Made by a program: the position numbers and the translations under genes. Below, piece by piece: positions 25,909 through 34,161 of a DNA stretch of 64,000 bases. Numbering within the stretch: position 1 is the stretch's first letter; the number at the start of each line of letters is the position of its first letter. The notes under the pieces are model-generated. The model saw nothing but the letters and a program-made list of their open reading frames with translations. It did no database searches and was not told the DNA's origin. The stretch spans positions 2,666,001 to 2,730,000 of the forward strand of contig OZ244968.1 of assembly GCA_965222645.1 (NCBI GenBank), read 5' to 3'. The stretch is from JABDMH01 sp965222645 (GTDB lineage: Bacteria; Bacteroidota; Bacteroidia; Chitinophagales; Saprospiraceae).

Positions 25909-27102
25909 ATGTCGAATAATCTGCTCACGATTTCTGAACAATTTGCCCGGGACTTTACAAAAAAAAATATTGAGAAGACTTATTTTTTCCACTCGATATC
26001 CCATATTGAAAATACTGTGGAGGCTGCCACAACCCTGGCAGAACAGCATCAGCTAAGTAAAGAAGACAGTCAAGATATTGCGATAGCCATGTGGTTTCAT
26101 GATCTCGGTTTCAGTGAGGGCTGGAAGGATCACGAAAAAAGATCTGTCGAAATAGCACGAGAGTTTTTACAAAATCAGCAAGTCGAGGAAAATCGCATTG
26201 AGCAAATTATTAATTGTATTTATGCCACCACACGAGATGCGAAACCACAAACACTTTTGGAGAAGATTGCGCGCGATGCAGACACTTCACATCTCGGGAG
26301 CAAGACTTATTTTGAGGCCCTCGCCAGACTAAGAGCCGAGTGGGAAGCGCATGGAGATCAAAATTTTAGTGAGGAAGAGTGGTATAAACTAAATGTTGAT
26401 TTTCTAGAATCCCATAAATTTCACACCGCAATTGCCCGCAGTCTGTTTGCGAATAGAAAGCGGAAAAACCTGCTAAAACTCAAGAAACAACAAAGCGAAT
26501 ACCGGTCTTTTAAGAAACTCACCAGTGAGGAAGGATCCGTGGTCCCGGCTGGTGAATTTACCGAAAAAAAATTAGGGCGGGGGGTCGAAACTATGTTTAG
26601 GGTGACTCTACGTAATCACAATAATTTGAGCAGAATAGCTGACAACAAGGCCAACATCATGCTTAGTATAAATGCAATTATGCTGTCCATTGTTATTTCC
26701 AGTCTGGTTCCCAAATTGGATTCAAATCCCACACTGCTTATTCCGACTATCATTTTGATCTTGGTATGTATGATATCAATTATTCTTGCCACCTTGGCCA
26801 CACGTCCTAAAATTACAGCTGAAAATTATACAGATGAAAAATTTCTGAATAAGCGCGTAAATATTTTATTCTTCGGAAATTTCTATAAAATGCCGGTCGA
26901 GAAATTTGAATGGGGTATAAAGAAAATTATGCAAGATGATGATCTACTTTATGGATCTCTAGCCAAGGACCTCTATTACTTAGGTGTAATTCTGGCTACC
27001 AAATACAGGTACCTGTACATTTGCTACAATATTTTTATGATCGGCCTTCTACTCGCGGGAATATCATTTATTGTAGTACTCTATTTTAATGAGCTTGCTT
27101 AA
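25909..27102 (+). CDS. HD-domain protein fused to Pycsar-effector-type membrane module
   Basis: The 397-residue protein has two parts. Residues ~10-200 form an HD-type phosphohydrolase domain, with histidines at 28 and 32, the HD pair at 64-65 (MWFHDLGF) and a further Asp around 123-125 (RDADTSHLG), a complete metal-ligand set. Residues ~225-397 match the PycTM/Pycsar effector family: VETMFRVTLRNHNNLSRIADNKANIML, two helices (~254-270 and ~278-298), a soluble stretch with NILFFGNFYKMP, and a final helix at ~372-394. In Pycsar defence, such membrane modules are triggered by cyclic CMP or UMP. HD domains often hydrolyse nucleotides, so the same chain may sense and degrade its signal. No cyclase gene is in the window. 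It follows the SdiA-regulated-type gene by 18 bases. Confidence 0.85.
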   Translation: MSNNLLTISEQFARDFTKKNIEKTYFFHSISHIENTVEAATTLAEQHQLSKEDSQDIAIAMWFHDLGFSEGWKDHEKRSVEIAREFLQNQQVEENRIEQIINCIYATTRDAKPQTLLEKIARDADTSHLGSKTYFEALARLRAEWEAHGDQNFSEEEWYKLNVDFLESHKFHTAIARSLFANRKRKNLLKLKKQQSEYRSFKKLTSEEGSVVPAGEFTEKKLGRGVETMFRVTLRNHNNLSRIADNKANIMLSINAIMLSIVISSLVPKLDSNPTLLIPTIILILVCMISIILATLATRPKITAENYTDEKFLNKRVNILFFGNFYKMPVEKFEWGIKKIMQDDDLLYGSLAKDLYYLGVILATKYRYLYICYNIFMIGLLLAGISFIVVLYFNELA

Positions 27103-27121
27103 AACATGGCTGCTTACCATT

Positions 27122-27823
27122 TTATTTTGAAAAATCACTAAGTTTTAAAATAAGTGCAGAGTGATCACTCAATTTCTCAAACCGTACACTATGATCATAG
27201 TAGCAATCTCGTATTTTTTCTTTCAGTAGTGCTGACACGTAGCAGTGATCGTACCTGTAACCATTGCCGAGATGACTGTACCAGGAATATTCCCGAACAT
27301 CACCTTGAAACATCCTGAAAGCATCGCCATATTCTAGATCTTCCATCTTAAAAAGATACTCACTATACCAGAAAGAATTTCCTTTCTGATCGATATAATT
27401 CTTACCCGTATTATAATCTCCAATAATTACCTGGGGAAAGGTATCATTGCAAAGCCTGTCGAGGAGAAAAGGAAATAGCTGGTGCTTTTTCTTGTGTGGT
27501 AGATAAACTCCATAAATAGAAAGCCGGTGATCCGCAGCTTTTAGGATTGCACCGGGGTAATCGTCGATCTCTGATGCATACGAGATGAAACTGCAGATCT
27601 TTTTTGATGCGATCAGCACTCCATTGGTTTGGTCATCTCCTACACTACAATGCTGAAAAGTAAAGCCATCTATCAAGAGTCGGGTGCGTAAAAGATATCC
27701 TGATTTATTATTTCGATATTCAGAAAGGACAATAAAATCCGGATCCTGGCCAGTCAGATAAGTAGCAATTTTTGCCGCTCGTTGTCCTCCTCCCTGCTGA
27801 ATATTTAATGCTACTATTTTCAG
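27122..27823 (-). CDS. Endonuclease/exonuclease/phosphatase family protein, probable CTG start
   Basis: The frame from 27823 encodes 233 residues with every EEP catalytic block: KIVALNIQQGGG (Asn), IVLSEYR (Glu), VIIGDYNTG (Asp and Asn), YRYDHCYVS (Asp-His) and a C-terminal SDHSALI. The fold begins only one residue after the CTG at 27823. The first standard start in frame is TTG at 27676, which would delete the first 49 residues with the first two catalytic blocks. A stop lies 9-12 bases before the CTG, so no ATG, GTG or TTG can serve. Family members cleave phosphodiester or phosphate bonds in nucleic acids, lipids or nucleotides; the substrate is unknown. The TPR gene ends 9 bases upstream, so the two are cotranscribed. 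Confidence 0.78.
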   Translation of the reverse strand: MKIVALNIQQGGGQRAAKIATYLTGQDPDFIVLSEYRNNKSGYLLRTRLLIDGFTFQHCSVGDDQTNGVLIASKKICSFISYASEIDDYPGAILKAADHRLSIYGVYLPHKKKHQLFPFLLDRLCNDTFPQVIIGDYNTGKNYIDQKGNSFWYSEYLFKMEDLEYGDAFRMFQGDVREYSWYSHLGNGYRYDHCYVSALLKEKIRDCYYDHSVRFEKLSDHSALILKLSDFSK

Positions 27824-27832
27824 CTTAGAAAG

Positions 27833-28417
27833 CTATTGTTCCAAAAGATTTATCAATAATCTCGCCTGCCTTTGATCGTCCGGTTTACAAATATTCATAT
27901 ACATTTTAAAATAGTCGATCGCCTCATTTTTCTGCCCATTGCTCAGATAAGCAAGCGCCAGGTTATATGCGATTTCTGGAAAAGCCCCTTCCATTTCCCA
28001 TGCGACTTCATAGTGGGTGATCGCCAGCGGAAAGTTGCCGGCATCGTAATACATATTGGCCAGATTGTAATGAGCCTCCGTATGCCTGGGATCTTCAATG
28101 AGAGCCCTGGTGAAACAGTCAATAGCCTTGGCTGTCGTTCCCTTGCGAGCATGGATTATTCCCAGATTGCAGTAGGCATCAGGCATTGATATTTTTGAGT
28201 CAATAGCTTCCCGATAGCATTTTTCAGCGAGCTCCTCATTTCGCTCATCGAGTTCGAGACCTTTCTCAAAGGGATCCAGATGCCTCAGTATTTGGAGGTT
28301 CTTTGCCTGTCTAAACAAATTGAGCTGACTCGAATCCAGATCATCGGTTTCCTTTCTCGCCTTTCTAAACCCCAGCTTGCGTTCGGTACTTTGATTGTAT
28401 GAGATCACCTTCGCCAT
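27833..28417 (-). CDS. Tetratricopeptide-repeat protein
   Basis: The 194-residue protein has no signal peptide. After a basic N-terminus (NQSTERKLGFRKARKETDD), residues ~55-190 consist of about four TPR units: AEKCYREAIDSKISMPDAYCNLG, AIDCFTRALIEDPRHTEAHYNLA, AITHYEVAWEMEGAFPEIAYNLA and AIDYFKMYMNICKPDDQRQ. TPRs mediate protein contacts, so it may scaffold a partner, for example the EEP enzyme encoded 9 bases downstream. Its ATG lies only 4 bases after an exact -7 promoter box (28422-28429), which implies an almost leaderless message. The partner and process are unknown. Confidence 0.85.
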   Translation of the reverse strand: MAKVISYNQSTERKLGFRKARKETDDLDSSQLNLFRQAKNLQILRHLDPFEKGLELDERNEELAEKCYREAIDSKISMPDAYCNLGIIHARKGTTAKAIDCFTRALIEDPRHTEAHYNLANMYYDAGNFPLAITHYEVAWEMEGAFPEIAYNLALAYLSNGQKNEAIDYFKMYMNICKPDDQRQARLLINLLEQ

Positions 28418-28421
28418 ACGA

Positions 28422-28429
28422 CAAAGTTA
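28422..28429 (-). promoter_or_regulatory. -7 box (TAACTTTG) abutting the TPR start codon
   Basis: Exact TAnnTTTG match on the minus strand. Only 4 bases separate it from ATG 28417, so the transcript would start within a base or two of the start codon. The same sequence and spacing recur at 34809-34816. Confidence 0.5.
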
Positions 28430-28536
28430 TAGCTAATTAGGAATTTTCCTAATATGTTTAGTGACTGATGAGACAGAAAGTAGGATGTCAAGCTAAGGCC
28501 CTGTCTTGTTGCTTAACCGAAATTCGAAGATAGGAC

Positions 28537-29370
28537 TTAGGCCGTCTTTTTCTCCTCGTCGGCCGCCTTTTTACCAGTTGCTTTTTTCATTGGCTTTTTT
28601 TCCCCTTTAGCTTGATTTATGCTTTCCTGGAGAGCGGTCATGATATCCACAATGGGCGCTTCTTCTTCAGCCAATGTGACAATCTCTTTACCGGCGACCT
28701 TCGCATCCACGATTTCCATAACCGCGTTGCGGTATTTGTCTTGCAGCTCCAGTTCCTCAAAGGTCTGCGCCATGGAATCCACCAGAGTCCGGGCCAGCTT
28801 AAGCTGTGCATCATCGGTTTCTACCAATCCCACATCAGGGACATCAGCCATTTTGCGCAACTCCTCAGGATACCTCAGTTTATACATCATAAGGCCATCA
28901 TCTTGTGGAGCGATCAATACAATGCTTTCGCGATCACGCAGGACCACCTTGCCTATTCCGAGCTTGTTACTGCTCTTTAGTGTCTGACACAGCAGCGAAT
29001 ATGCTTTGGTTGCAACTTCACCATCCGGACCAGCAAAATACGGTGAATCGTAAAGGGCTGGATTGACCTCCGAAGCATCGACAAATGCCTCGATCTCGAT
29101 CACTTTGGTGCTTTTGAGCTTGATTTTAGCCAGATCATCACTTTCCACGATTACATACTGATCGGGTTCGTATTCGTACCCCTTGACAATATCTGATGTG
29201 GTCACCTTCTCATCACAAACCTTGCACACTTTTTGATAACCTATAGGTCCGTTATCCTCTTTGTGCAGCTGCCTAAAACTTATCGATTTCTTGGTCTCTA
29301 TAGCACTGTACATCCTAATCGGTATAGTGACCAATGAAAACCGAATATGTCCTTTCCAAATCGCCCTCAT
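28537..29370 (-). CDS. ku: Ku-family DNA end-binding protein
   Basis: The 277-residue protein opens with the bacterial Ku signature MRAIWKGHIRFSLVTIPIRMYSA and continues with KVCDEKVTTSDIVKGYEY, a zinc-knuckle-free loop, and the ring-forming beta-barrel segments (SPYFAGPDGEVATKAYSLL, LGIGKVVLRDRESIVLIAP). The C-terminus is a lysine-rich tail (GEKKPMKKATGKKAADEEKK) of the kind that helps Ku thread inward on DNA. Homodimeric Ku encircles double-strand break ends and recruits LigD for non-homologous end joining. The ligD gene lies ~80 bases downstream on the same strand, so they likely form a two-gene unit. Confidence 0.95.
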   Translation of the reverse strand: MRAIWKGHIRFSLVTIPIRMYSAIETKKSISFRQLHKEDNGPIGYQKVCKVCDEKVTTSDIVKGYEYEPDQYVIVESDDLAKIKLKSTKVIEIEAFVDASEVNPALYDSPYFAGPDGEVATKAYSLLCQTLKSSNKLGIGKVVLRDRESIVLIAPQDDGLMMYKLRYPEELRKMADVPDVGLVETDDAQLKLARTLVDSMAQTFEELELQDKYRNAVMEIVDAKVAGKEIVTLAEEEAPIVDIMTALQESINQAKGEKKPMKKATGKKAADEEKKTA

Positions 29371-29450
29371 ATAATTGTATTTACTGAGATTCTAAACAAA
29401 TATTATACCAATTTTCTATGTATAAGATCATGATTATCTTTAAGAAAGAC

Positions 29451-31769
29451 CTAATACTCTACTAAAAACTGAAAGATGGGTTCGCGAAAAGTACCATTGT
29501 CTGTAATACTGGCGAATTCCACCTCGCAAGTGACCCTCGGCACAATCCATGTCGTCGTTTTTTCGTCGGCGGTCTTTTCCTCCACCGGTTTTAGAGTCAC
29601 ATCTTGCTTTTTCAAGATAGCGAAAATTTCCTTCATCTTTCTCCCATCGAATCCAGTGCCCACTTTGCCGCGGTATACTAGCTGGTCATCAATCATTTCG
29701 GCTACCTGAAGTGCTTTAAAGGTATCCGCTCTTTCTCCTTCTCCTTCAGTATAGCCGATTATGAATACTTCCTCCTGTTGCCTGTATTTTATTTTGATCC
29801 AATCGGGACTCCGTTTTCCCATAGTGTACTTACTCCCGCGCCGCTTGGCCACTATACCCTCCAGACTGTGCTTTTTTGCTGCTTCCCAGAGAGCTGCTCC
29901 ATCATCCATTGCCTCACTCATGCGGTAATTTGCACCCTTTTTTATACTGTCTTTGCACCAGGTCTGCCTCCGCTCGATAGGCTCAGTGAGCAGCGATCTT
30001 CCGTCCAGATAAAGGCAGTCAAACAAATAGCAATACACGGGATTTGATTTGACAAGACGCTCTATTTTGACCGGATTGGATGAATGCATGCGTGCGATCA
30101 CTTTCTTAAAATCCGGCCTTCCTTTGTCATCCAAACAAACAATTTCACCATCAAAAATACCGTGGGATACCCGGAAGGAATCAGAGAGCCTGGTCAGCTC
30201 CGGAAAACGAGAAGTGAGATCATTTTGATTTCTACTCCGAATCTTGATTTGACCTTCCTCAATCGAAACAATGGCCCTGATGCCATCCCATTTTACTTCA
30301 TAAAAATAATCGGTGAGCTTCTGCGGCAGGGAGCGGGCACTATCGCATAGCATCACCGGTATTTTATCTTCCAAAATATTTATTTGATCCCGGTCCACGC
30401 GTTCAAGGAGCCACTCCTTATTCTTGGTGTTGTGCATGCGGTATTCCGCATCGAGCTGAGGTGAGGATAAATGGAAATAAAAACCATCCTTTTTTTCCTT
30501 AGTGATCTCGTATTTGCCCCGTGCATAGATCCACATTTCGCCGCCGCCATATTGACCTTTAGGTATCACACCATCAAACTGGAGGTATTCCACGGGATGT
30601 GGTTCTGTTTGGACCGCCAATCTCTTTATACCCGGTTTGTGAGGCATACCCTTGGGCACAGCCCACGATAGAAGTGTTCCGTCTTTTTCCAATCGCAAGT
30701 CATAATGCAGTCTGCTGGCATGATGGCGATGTATGACAAAGGCATTGCCTTCCGTTTCAACCACCGAGGGCATGGGTTCGGGGGTTTTCTCAAAATCCCT
30801 TTTAGACCGGTATGCTTTGAGTTGCTCAGGAGTTTTGTAATATTTGGATTGAGGCAAGGCGATGCTGCTGCCCCTGCTGCCTTCCAGATCCGTGTGAAGC
30901 GGGATTGCAAAGCTGGCAAACCCCTCCCAGTGATCCCCTTCTTTCTTTACGATCTCAGCTACATTGCGTAAATGATATTGCTGAGGATTTTCCAGCTGGT
31001 CAAGCATATCCCATGTCAATGGCATTGATACCGGTCCAGGCTCTCTACCTCGTGCGCTGTATGGAGCTACAATAGTCTGTGACCCGCGATTGCGGTAAAT
31101 GTCGATAAGCATCTTACCCTTTCGAGCCTCCTTGCTGATCTTTAGTGTACAGACATCTTTGTGGTTGTTTGTAAATTCCTGTGCCAATGATTTGACAGTC
31201 TCAAACATGGTATCATAATCATATCGGGGCTCAATCGGTACGAAGATATGCAGTCCTTTTCCACCGCTTGTCTTTACAAACGGATGGTATCCATAAGGTA
31301 AAATATGATCTCTGAGAGCGAGGGCAATTTCACTCACTTCACGTATGGACTGACCCTCCGGCGGATCGAGATCGAACATAAAAAAGTCGGGCTTGTTGTG
31401 ATTTGGATTCTTGTCCTGTCTGATATGAAGCTCTATACAGGCCAGATTTGCCAGCCATACCACAGATGCCTCATCGGTAGCGAGTATATATTCCTTCTTC
31501 TCCCTCTTCCCCAAAGGCACGCTCTCAATCCAATCCGGAGCCCAATCCGGCTTGTCTTTTTGAAAAAACTGATGGGCCTGAATGCCATCGGGATACCTGA
31601 TCAAAGACAGTGGACGTCGCCTGATATACCTGAGAAGCACCGGAGCCATCTGCAGGTAATAAGAAACCAACTCAGCCTTGATAATGCCACTTTCCGGAAA
31701 AAGCACCTTTTCCAGATTAGAGAGCTTGATTTTTTGCTTACCCACTTGTGTGAGCTGGTACTTCGCCAT
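29451..31769 (-). CDS. ligD: DNA ligase D (polymerase-phosphoesterase-ligase)
   Basis: From ATG 31769 the enzyme has 772 residues in the order polymerase, phosphoesterase, ligase. The primase-like polymerase covers ~20-290, with FMFDLDPPEG (Asp133 and Asp135) and SGGKGLHIFVP. The 3'-phosphoesterase covers ~335-450, with IHRHHASRLHYDLRLE and VPKGMPHKPG. The ATP-dependent ligase covers ~480-770, with the adenylated lysine in YEVKWDGIRA (Lys493), IFDGEIVCL and GIVAKRRGSKY. This order matches the mycobacterial enzyme and differs from the Pseudomonas order. It fills, trims and seals broken ends held by Ku. The longer in-frame start at 31841 is less likely because the first 24 residues match nothing and overlap the divergent fic promoter region. 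Confidence 0.94.
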   Translation of the reverse strand: MAKYQLTQVGKQKIKLSNLEKVLFPESGIIKAELVSYYLQMAPVLLRYIRRRPLSLIRYPDGIQAHQFFQKDKPDWAPDWIESVPLGKREKKEYILATDEASVVWLANLACIELHIRQDKNPNHNKPDFFMFDLDPPEGQSIREVSEIALALRDHILPYGYHPFVKTSGGKGLHIFVPIEPRYDYDTMFETVKSLAQEFTNNHKDVCTLKISKEARKGKMLIDIYRNRGSQTIVAPYSARGREPGPVSMPLTWDMLDQLENPQQYHLRNVAEIVKKEGDHWEGFASFAIPLHTDLEGSRGSSIALPQSKYYKTPEQLKAYRSKRDFEKTPEPMPSVVETEGNAFVIHRHHASRLHYDLRLEKDGTLLSWAVPKGMPHKPGIKRLAVQTEPHPVEYLQFDGVIPKGQYGGGEMWIYARGKYEITKEKKDGFYFHLSSPQLDAEYRMHNTKNKEWLLERVDRDQINILEDKIPVMLCDSARSLPQKLTDYFYEVKWDGIRAIVSIEEGQIKIRSRNQNDLTSRFPELTRLSDSFRVSHGIFDGEIVCLDDKGRPDFKKVIARMHSSNPVKIERLVKSNPVYCYLFDCLYLDGRSLLTEPIERRQTWCKDSIKKGANYRMSEAMDDGAALWEAAKKHSLEGIVAKRRGSKYTMGKRSPDWIKIKYRQQEEVFIIGYTEGEGERADTFKALQVAEMIDDQLVYRGKVGTGFDGRKMKEIFAILKKQDVTLKPVEEKTADEKTTTWIVPRVTCEVEFASITDNGTFREPIFQFLVEY

Positions 31770-31828
31770 CTTGTGAAGGTCTTGATTTTGTGGGAATGTT
31801 GCAAAGGGGCTGACATTAAAAAGTGCAC

Positions 31829-31836
31829 TACCTTTG
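31829..31836 (+). promoter_or_regulatory. -7 box (TACCTTTG) of the fic gene
   Basis: Exact TAnnTTTG match, 61 bases before ATG 31898, in the divergent gap with ligD. No correctly spaced -33 element was seen. Confidence 0.45.
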
Positions 31837-31897
31837 CACATATGATGATCAAGTCGTCTACGAATATCGTCATATACTCAGCTTAACATTCCGGCGC

Positions 31898-32680
31898 ATG
31901 ATTAGTGATAGACTAAAAACTGAATTTCTTAAATCAATAGATTTTAATCCGGAACCTCTATTGAAAAAAAAAGAGTCAGAGACATTGCCCGTCGACTATT
32001 TTGACTTTTACAATTCCCAATCGGGTGTGTATTCTTCAAAAATAGAAGGAGAGGACATTGATTTTGACAGCTTTTTCAAGCATAAGTTTCTCGGTGTCAG
32101 ATACAATCCGGATTATACCCGGAGAGCTGATGATCTGTTTGATTCCTACCAATTCATCCTCAAGAACAAATTAGAGAGAAACAATGTTTTCGCAGCCCAT
32201 AGTCTTCTTAGTAAACATTTATTGCCTCCTGATCAAAGGGGACAATTGAGGACTAATCTCATGTTTGTAGTGAACGACGAAGATCGAATAGAGTATGTGG
32301 CTTGTGATCCTGAAAAAGTAAATGTAGAGCTCAAGAGCTTCTTTGATAAAGTCGAAGATTTAACATCGAAAAAACTCACCTTTTTAGAAACATTTTTTTA
32401 TGCCGCCCAGATCCATTTAGTATTTGTGAAAATTCATCCCATGCAAGATCGAAATGGCCGCATGGGCAGACTTTTGGAAAAATGGTTTTTGATAGAGCAT
32501 CTTGGAAGATGTGCTCATGCAGTGGAGTTAGAAAAAAATTATTTCCTGAATAAAAAGAAATATTATGCTAATATCCGAAAATTAGGTTTGGAATATTCCT
32601 CTCTGGATTGGTCGCGATCATTGGATTTTTTGAGAATGACCGTAATGAGTTTGAAAGAAGATACGCATCGCGCGACATAA
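31898..32680 (+). CDS. Fic-domain protein with inhibitory motif
   Basis: ATG 31898 gives 260 residues; an upstream in-frame ATG at 31823 would overlap the promoter box. Fic enzymes move AMP or related groups from nucleotides onto target proteins. The core reads HPMQDRNGRMGR (His180 to Arg191): the catalytic His, the Asp and the two Arg residues are kept, but the first glycine of the usual GNG is Arg and the usual Phe is Met. An N-terminal inhibitory helix SSKIEGE (Ser46, Glu50) marks a class II, self-inhibited Fic protein. It is divergent from ligD by 128 bases. No antitoxin gene is adjacent, consistent with built-in inhibition. Confidence 0.85.
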   Translation: MISDRLKTEFLKSIDFNPEPLLKKKESETLPVDYFDFYNSQSGVYSSKIEGEDIDFDSFFKHKFLGVRYNPDYTRRADDLFDSYQFILKNKLERNNVFAAHSLLSKHLLPPDQRGQLRTNLMFVVNDEDRIEYVACDPEKVNVELKSFFDKVEDLTSKKLTFLETFFYAAQIHLVFVKIHPMQDRNGRMGRLLEKWFLIEHLGRCAHAVELEKNYFLNKKKYYANIRKLGLEYSSLDWSRSLDFLRMTVMSLKEDTHRAT

Positions 32681-32711
32681 AGGTGTTTTTTTTATTTCTC
32701 ATTGCTAATGA

Positions 32712-32925
32712 TCTGTGCCTCAAGTGTCTCGTAATCAAGAGCAACTTGGGCAGCCCGCCTACTTCCTGAAAAGTTTGTAAATCTCTTTCTGACTATCTGT
32801 CATAGCTACCTCTCTGGCTTCAACAGTTTGGATGCTTCAAGATAAACCAGGCAATAATCAGGGTCATTAGATAATTAGGGTTTAGACACTCTTTCCTAAC
32901 CCACATTGTAGGGTGTTCTCTGACA
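32712..32925 (-). pseudogene. Decayed copy of the lipoprotein gene at 37922-38575
   Basis: Two blocks resemble the intact gene in the same orientation. Block 1 (~32712-32810) matches its 3' end around 37950-38041, including GCCTCAAG, TCTCGTAATC and ACTTCCTGAAAA. Block 2 (~32811-32925) matches ~38222-38335, including CATAGCTACC, ATCAGG-TCATTAGAT and CACATTGTAG. The ~180 bases between these regions are missing here. Translation of block 1 gives FQEVGGLP against FQEVSRLP in the intact protein, with a stop before it and a frameshift after it. This is a degraded paralogue, not a gene. Confidence 0.75.
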
Positions 32926-33060
32926 TGAAAATGATTGGAGAGGGTTCAACGGAGACTTCATTACGGCTTCACCAAAGGTCTCTTCTTATTTCATATGTTA
33001 AAATTTCATAATATGTCCAGTAAAACGATTATCTTGGTCCACAACTAAAAGGATCACGTT

Positions 33061-33966
33061 TTGCTTTGGAGTTCTGCTATCAATGGATTTAAGCAGTACA
33101 TGCTGCTTGAACGCAACATGTCTGACCACTCAATCCAAGCCTATCTATCTGATGTACAGAAGCTTAGCGACTTTCTCGTCGATACCCACCCGACGGTGAT
33201 GCCAGAGTCAGTCCAGCTCATCCATCTCGAACAGTTTATCGCCACTCTTCATGACTTGGGACTTGGAGCACGTACTCAATCCAGGATTTTGTCGGGGATC
33301 AGAGCATTTTACCGCTACCTGATGCTGGAAGAGGATGTAAAGCTGGATCCCACATCGCTCATAGAGGGACCCAAGATAGGCAGGAAGATACCGCAAGTAC
33401 TGACCTATGAAGAAATTGAAAAAACGCTGGACCAGATCGATCTCAGTCATCCTCAAGGCACTCGTAACCGCGCGATCCTGGAAACCCTGTATGCATGTGG
33501 TCTACGCGTAACTGAATGCACAAGACTCAAGATCTCAAATCTGTTCCTCGACGTCGGGTTTATTAAAATCACCGGGAAAGGAAATAAAGAACGTCTTGTA
33601 CCAATTGGAAAATCAGCCATAAAATACATCAAGCTGTATTTAGATCACGATCGAAAAAAGTTGAAAATCGAAAAGAATGGGGAGGATATTGTCTTCCTCA
33701 GCAGAAGGGGCAAACCGCTCAGCAGAGTGATGATTTTTAATATCGTAAAGGAAGCTGTCCGCAATGCGGGTATTTCAAAATCTGTCAGTCCACACACTTT
33801 TCGCCACTCCTTTGCCACTCATCTCGTCGAGGGTGGTGCTGATTTGAGAGCCGTGCAAGAAATGCTTGGCCACGAATCCATTGTGACAACTGAGATTTAT
33901 ACCCATCTTGATATCCACTATCTGCGGGAGACCATTATGAGTTTTCATCCGATGAATCTTCAGTAG
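33061..33966 (+). CDS. xerD: Tyrosine recombinase XerD/XerC type
   Basis: The 301-residue protein has the SAM-like core-binding domain at ~1-95 (GFKQYMLLERNMSDHSIQAY) and a catalytic domain with every key residue: Arg149 in CGLRVTE, Lys173 in TGKGNKER, His245 and Arg248 in HTFRHSFATH, His271 in LGHESI and nucleophile Tyr280 in TTEIYTHL. Length and sequence fit the housekeeping Xer enzymes that resolve chromosome dimers at dif, and no phage or integron features are adjacent. The start must be TTG at 33061, because an in-frame stop lies 13-15 bases upstream and no ATG occurs before the first helix. Whether it is XerC or XerD needs a tree. Confidence 0.88.
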   Translation: MLWSSAINGFKQYMLLERNMSDHSIQAYLSDVQKLSDFLVDTHPTVMPESVQLIHLEQFIATLHDLGLGARTQSRILSGIRAFYRYLMLEEDVKLDPTSLIEGPKIGRKIPQVLTYEEIEKTLDQIDLSHPQGTRNRAILETLYACGLRVTECTRLKISNLFLDVGFIKITGKGNKERLVPIGKSAIKYIKLYLDHDRKKLKIEKNGEDIVFLSRRGKPLSRVMIFNIVKEAVRNAGISKSVSPHTFRHSFATHLVEGGADLRAVQEMLGHESIVTTEIYTHLDIHYLRETIMSFHPMNLQ

Positions 33967-34161
33967 GCAGCTTATCCGTTTAAATGGTTAGCATTGTGAG
34001 CAGTTAGCTTTCGCACTACGGAATTTTAGGGAGACTTCAGGCTGCATAGACTGGATTCCTTTTCGTGTTTTTCTGATCGGTCCTCTTGAGCATCTAAATG
34101 AATGGATGTAGGGAGTGAAATGGAACACATCAAGTCTTCGATTCGTTTCATATTCTAATCA

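Noticed and set aside
28612..28987. Two 122-codon plus-strand frames
   Set aside because: Antisense to the clear Ku gene; serine-rich low-complexity translation.
33061..33966. Integron or phage integrase
   Set aside because: The recombinase has the length and sequence of housekeeping Xer enzymes and no attC, att or phage genes are adjacent.
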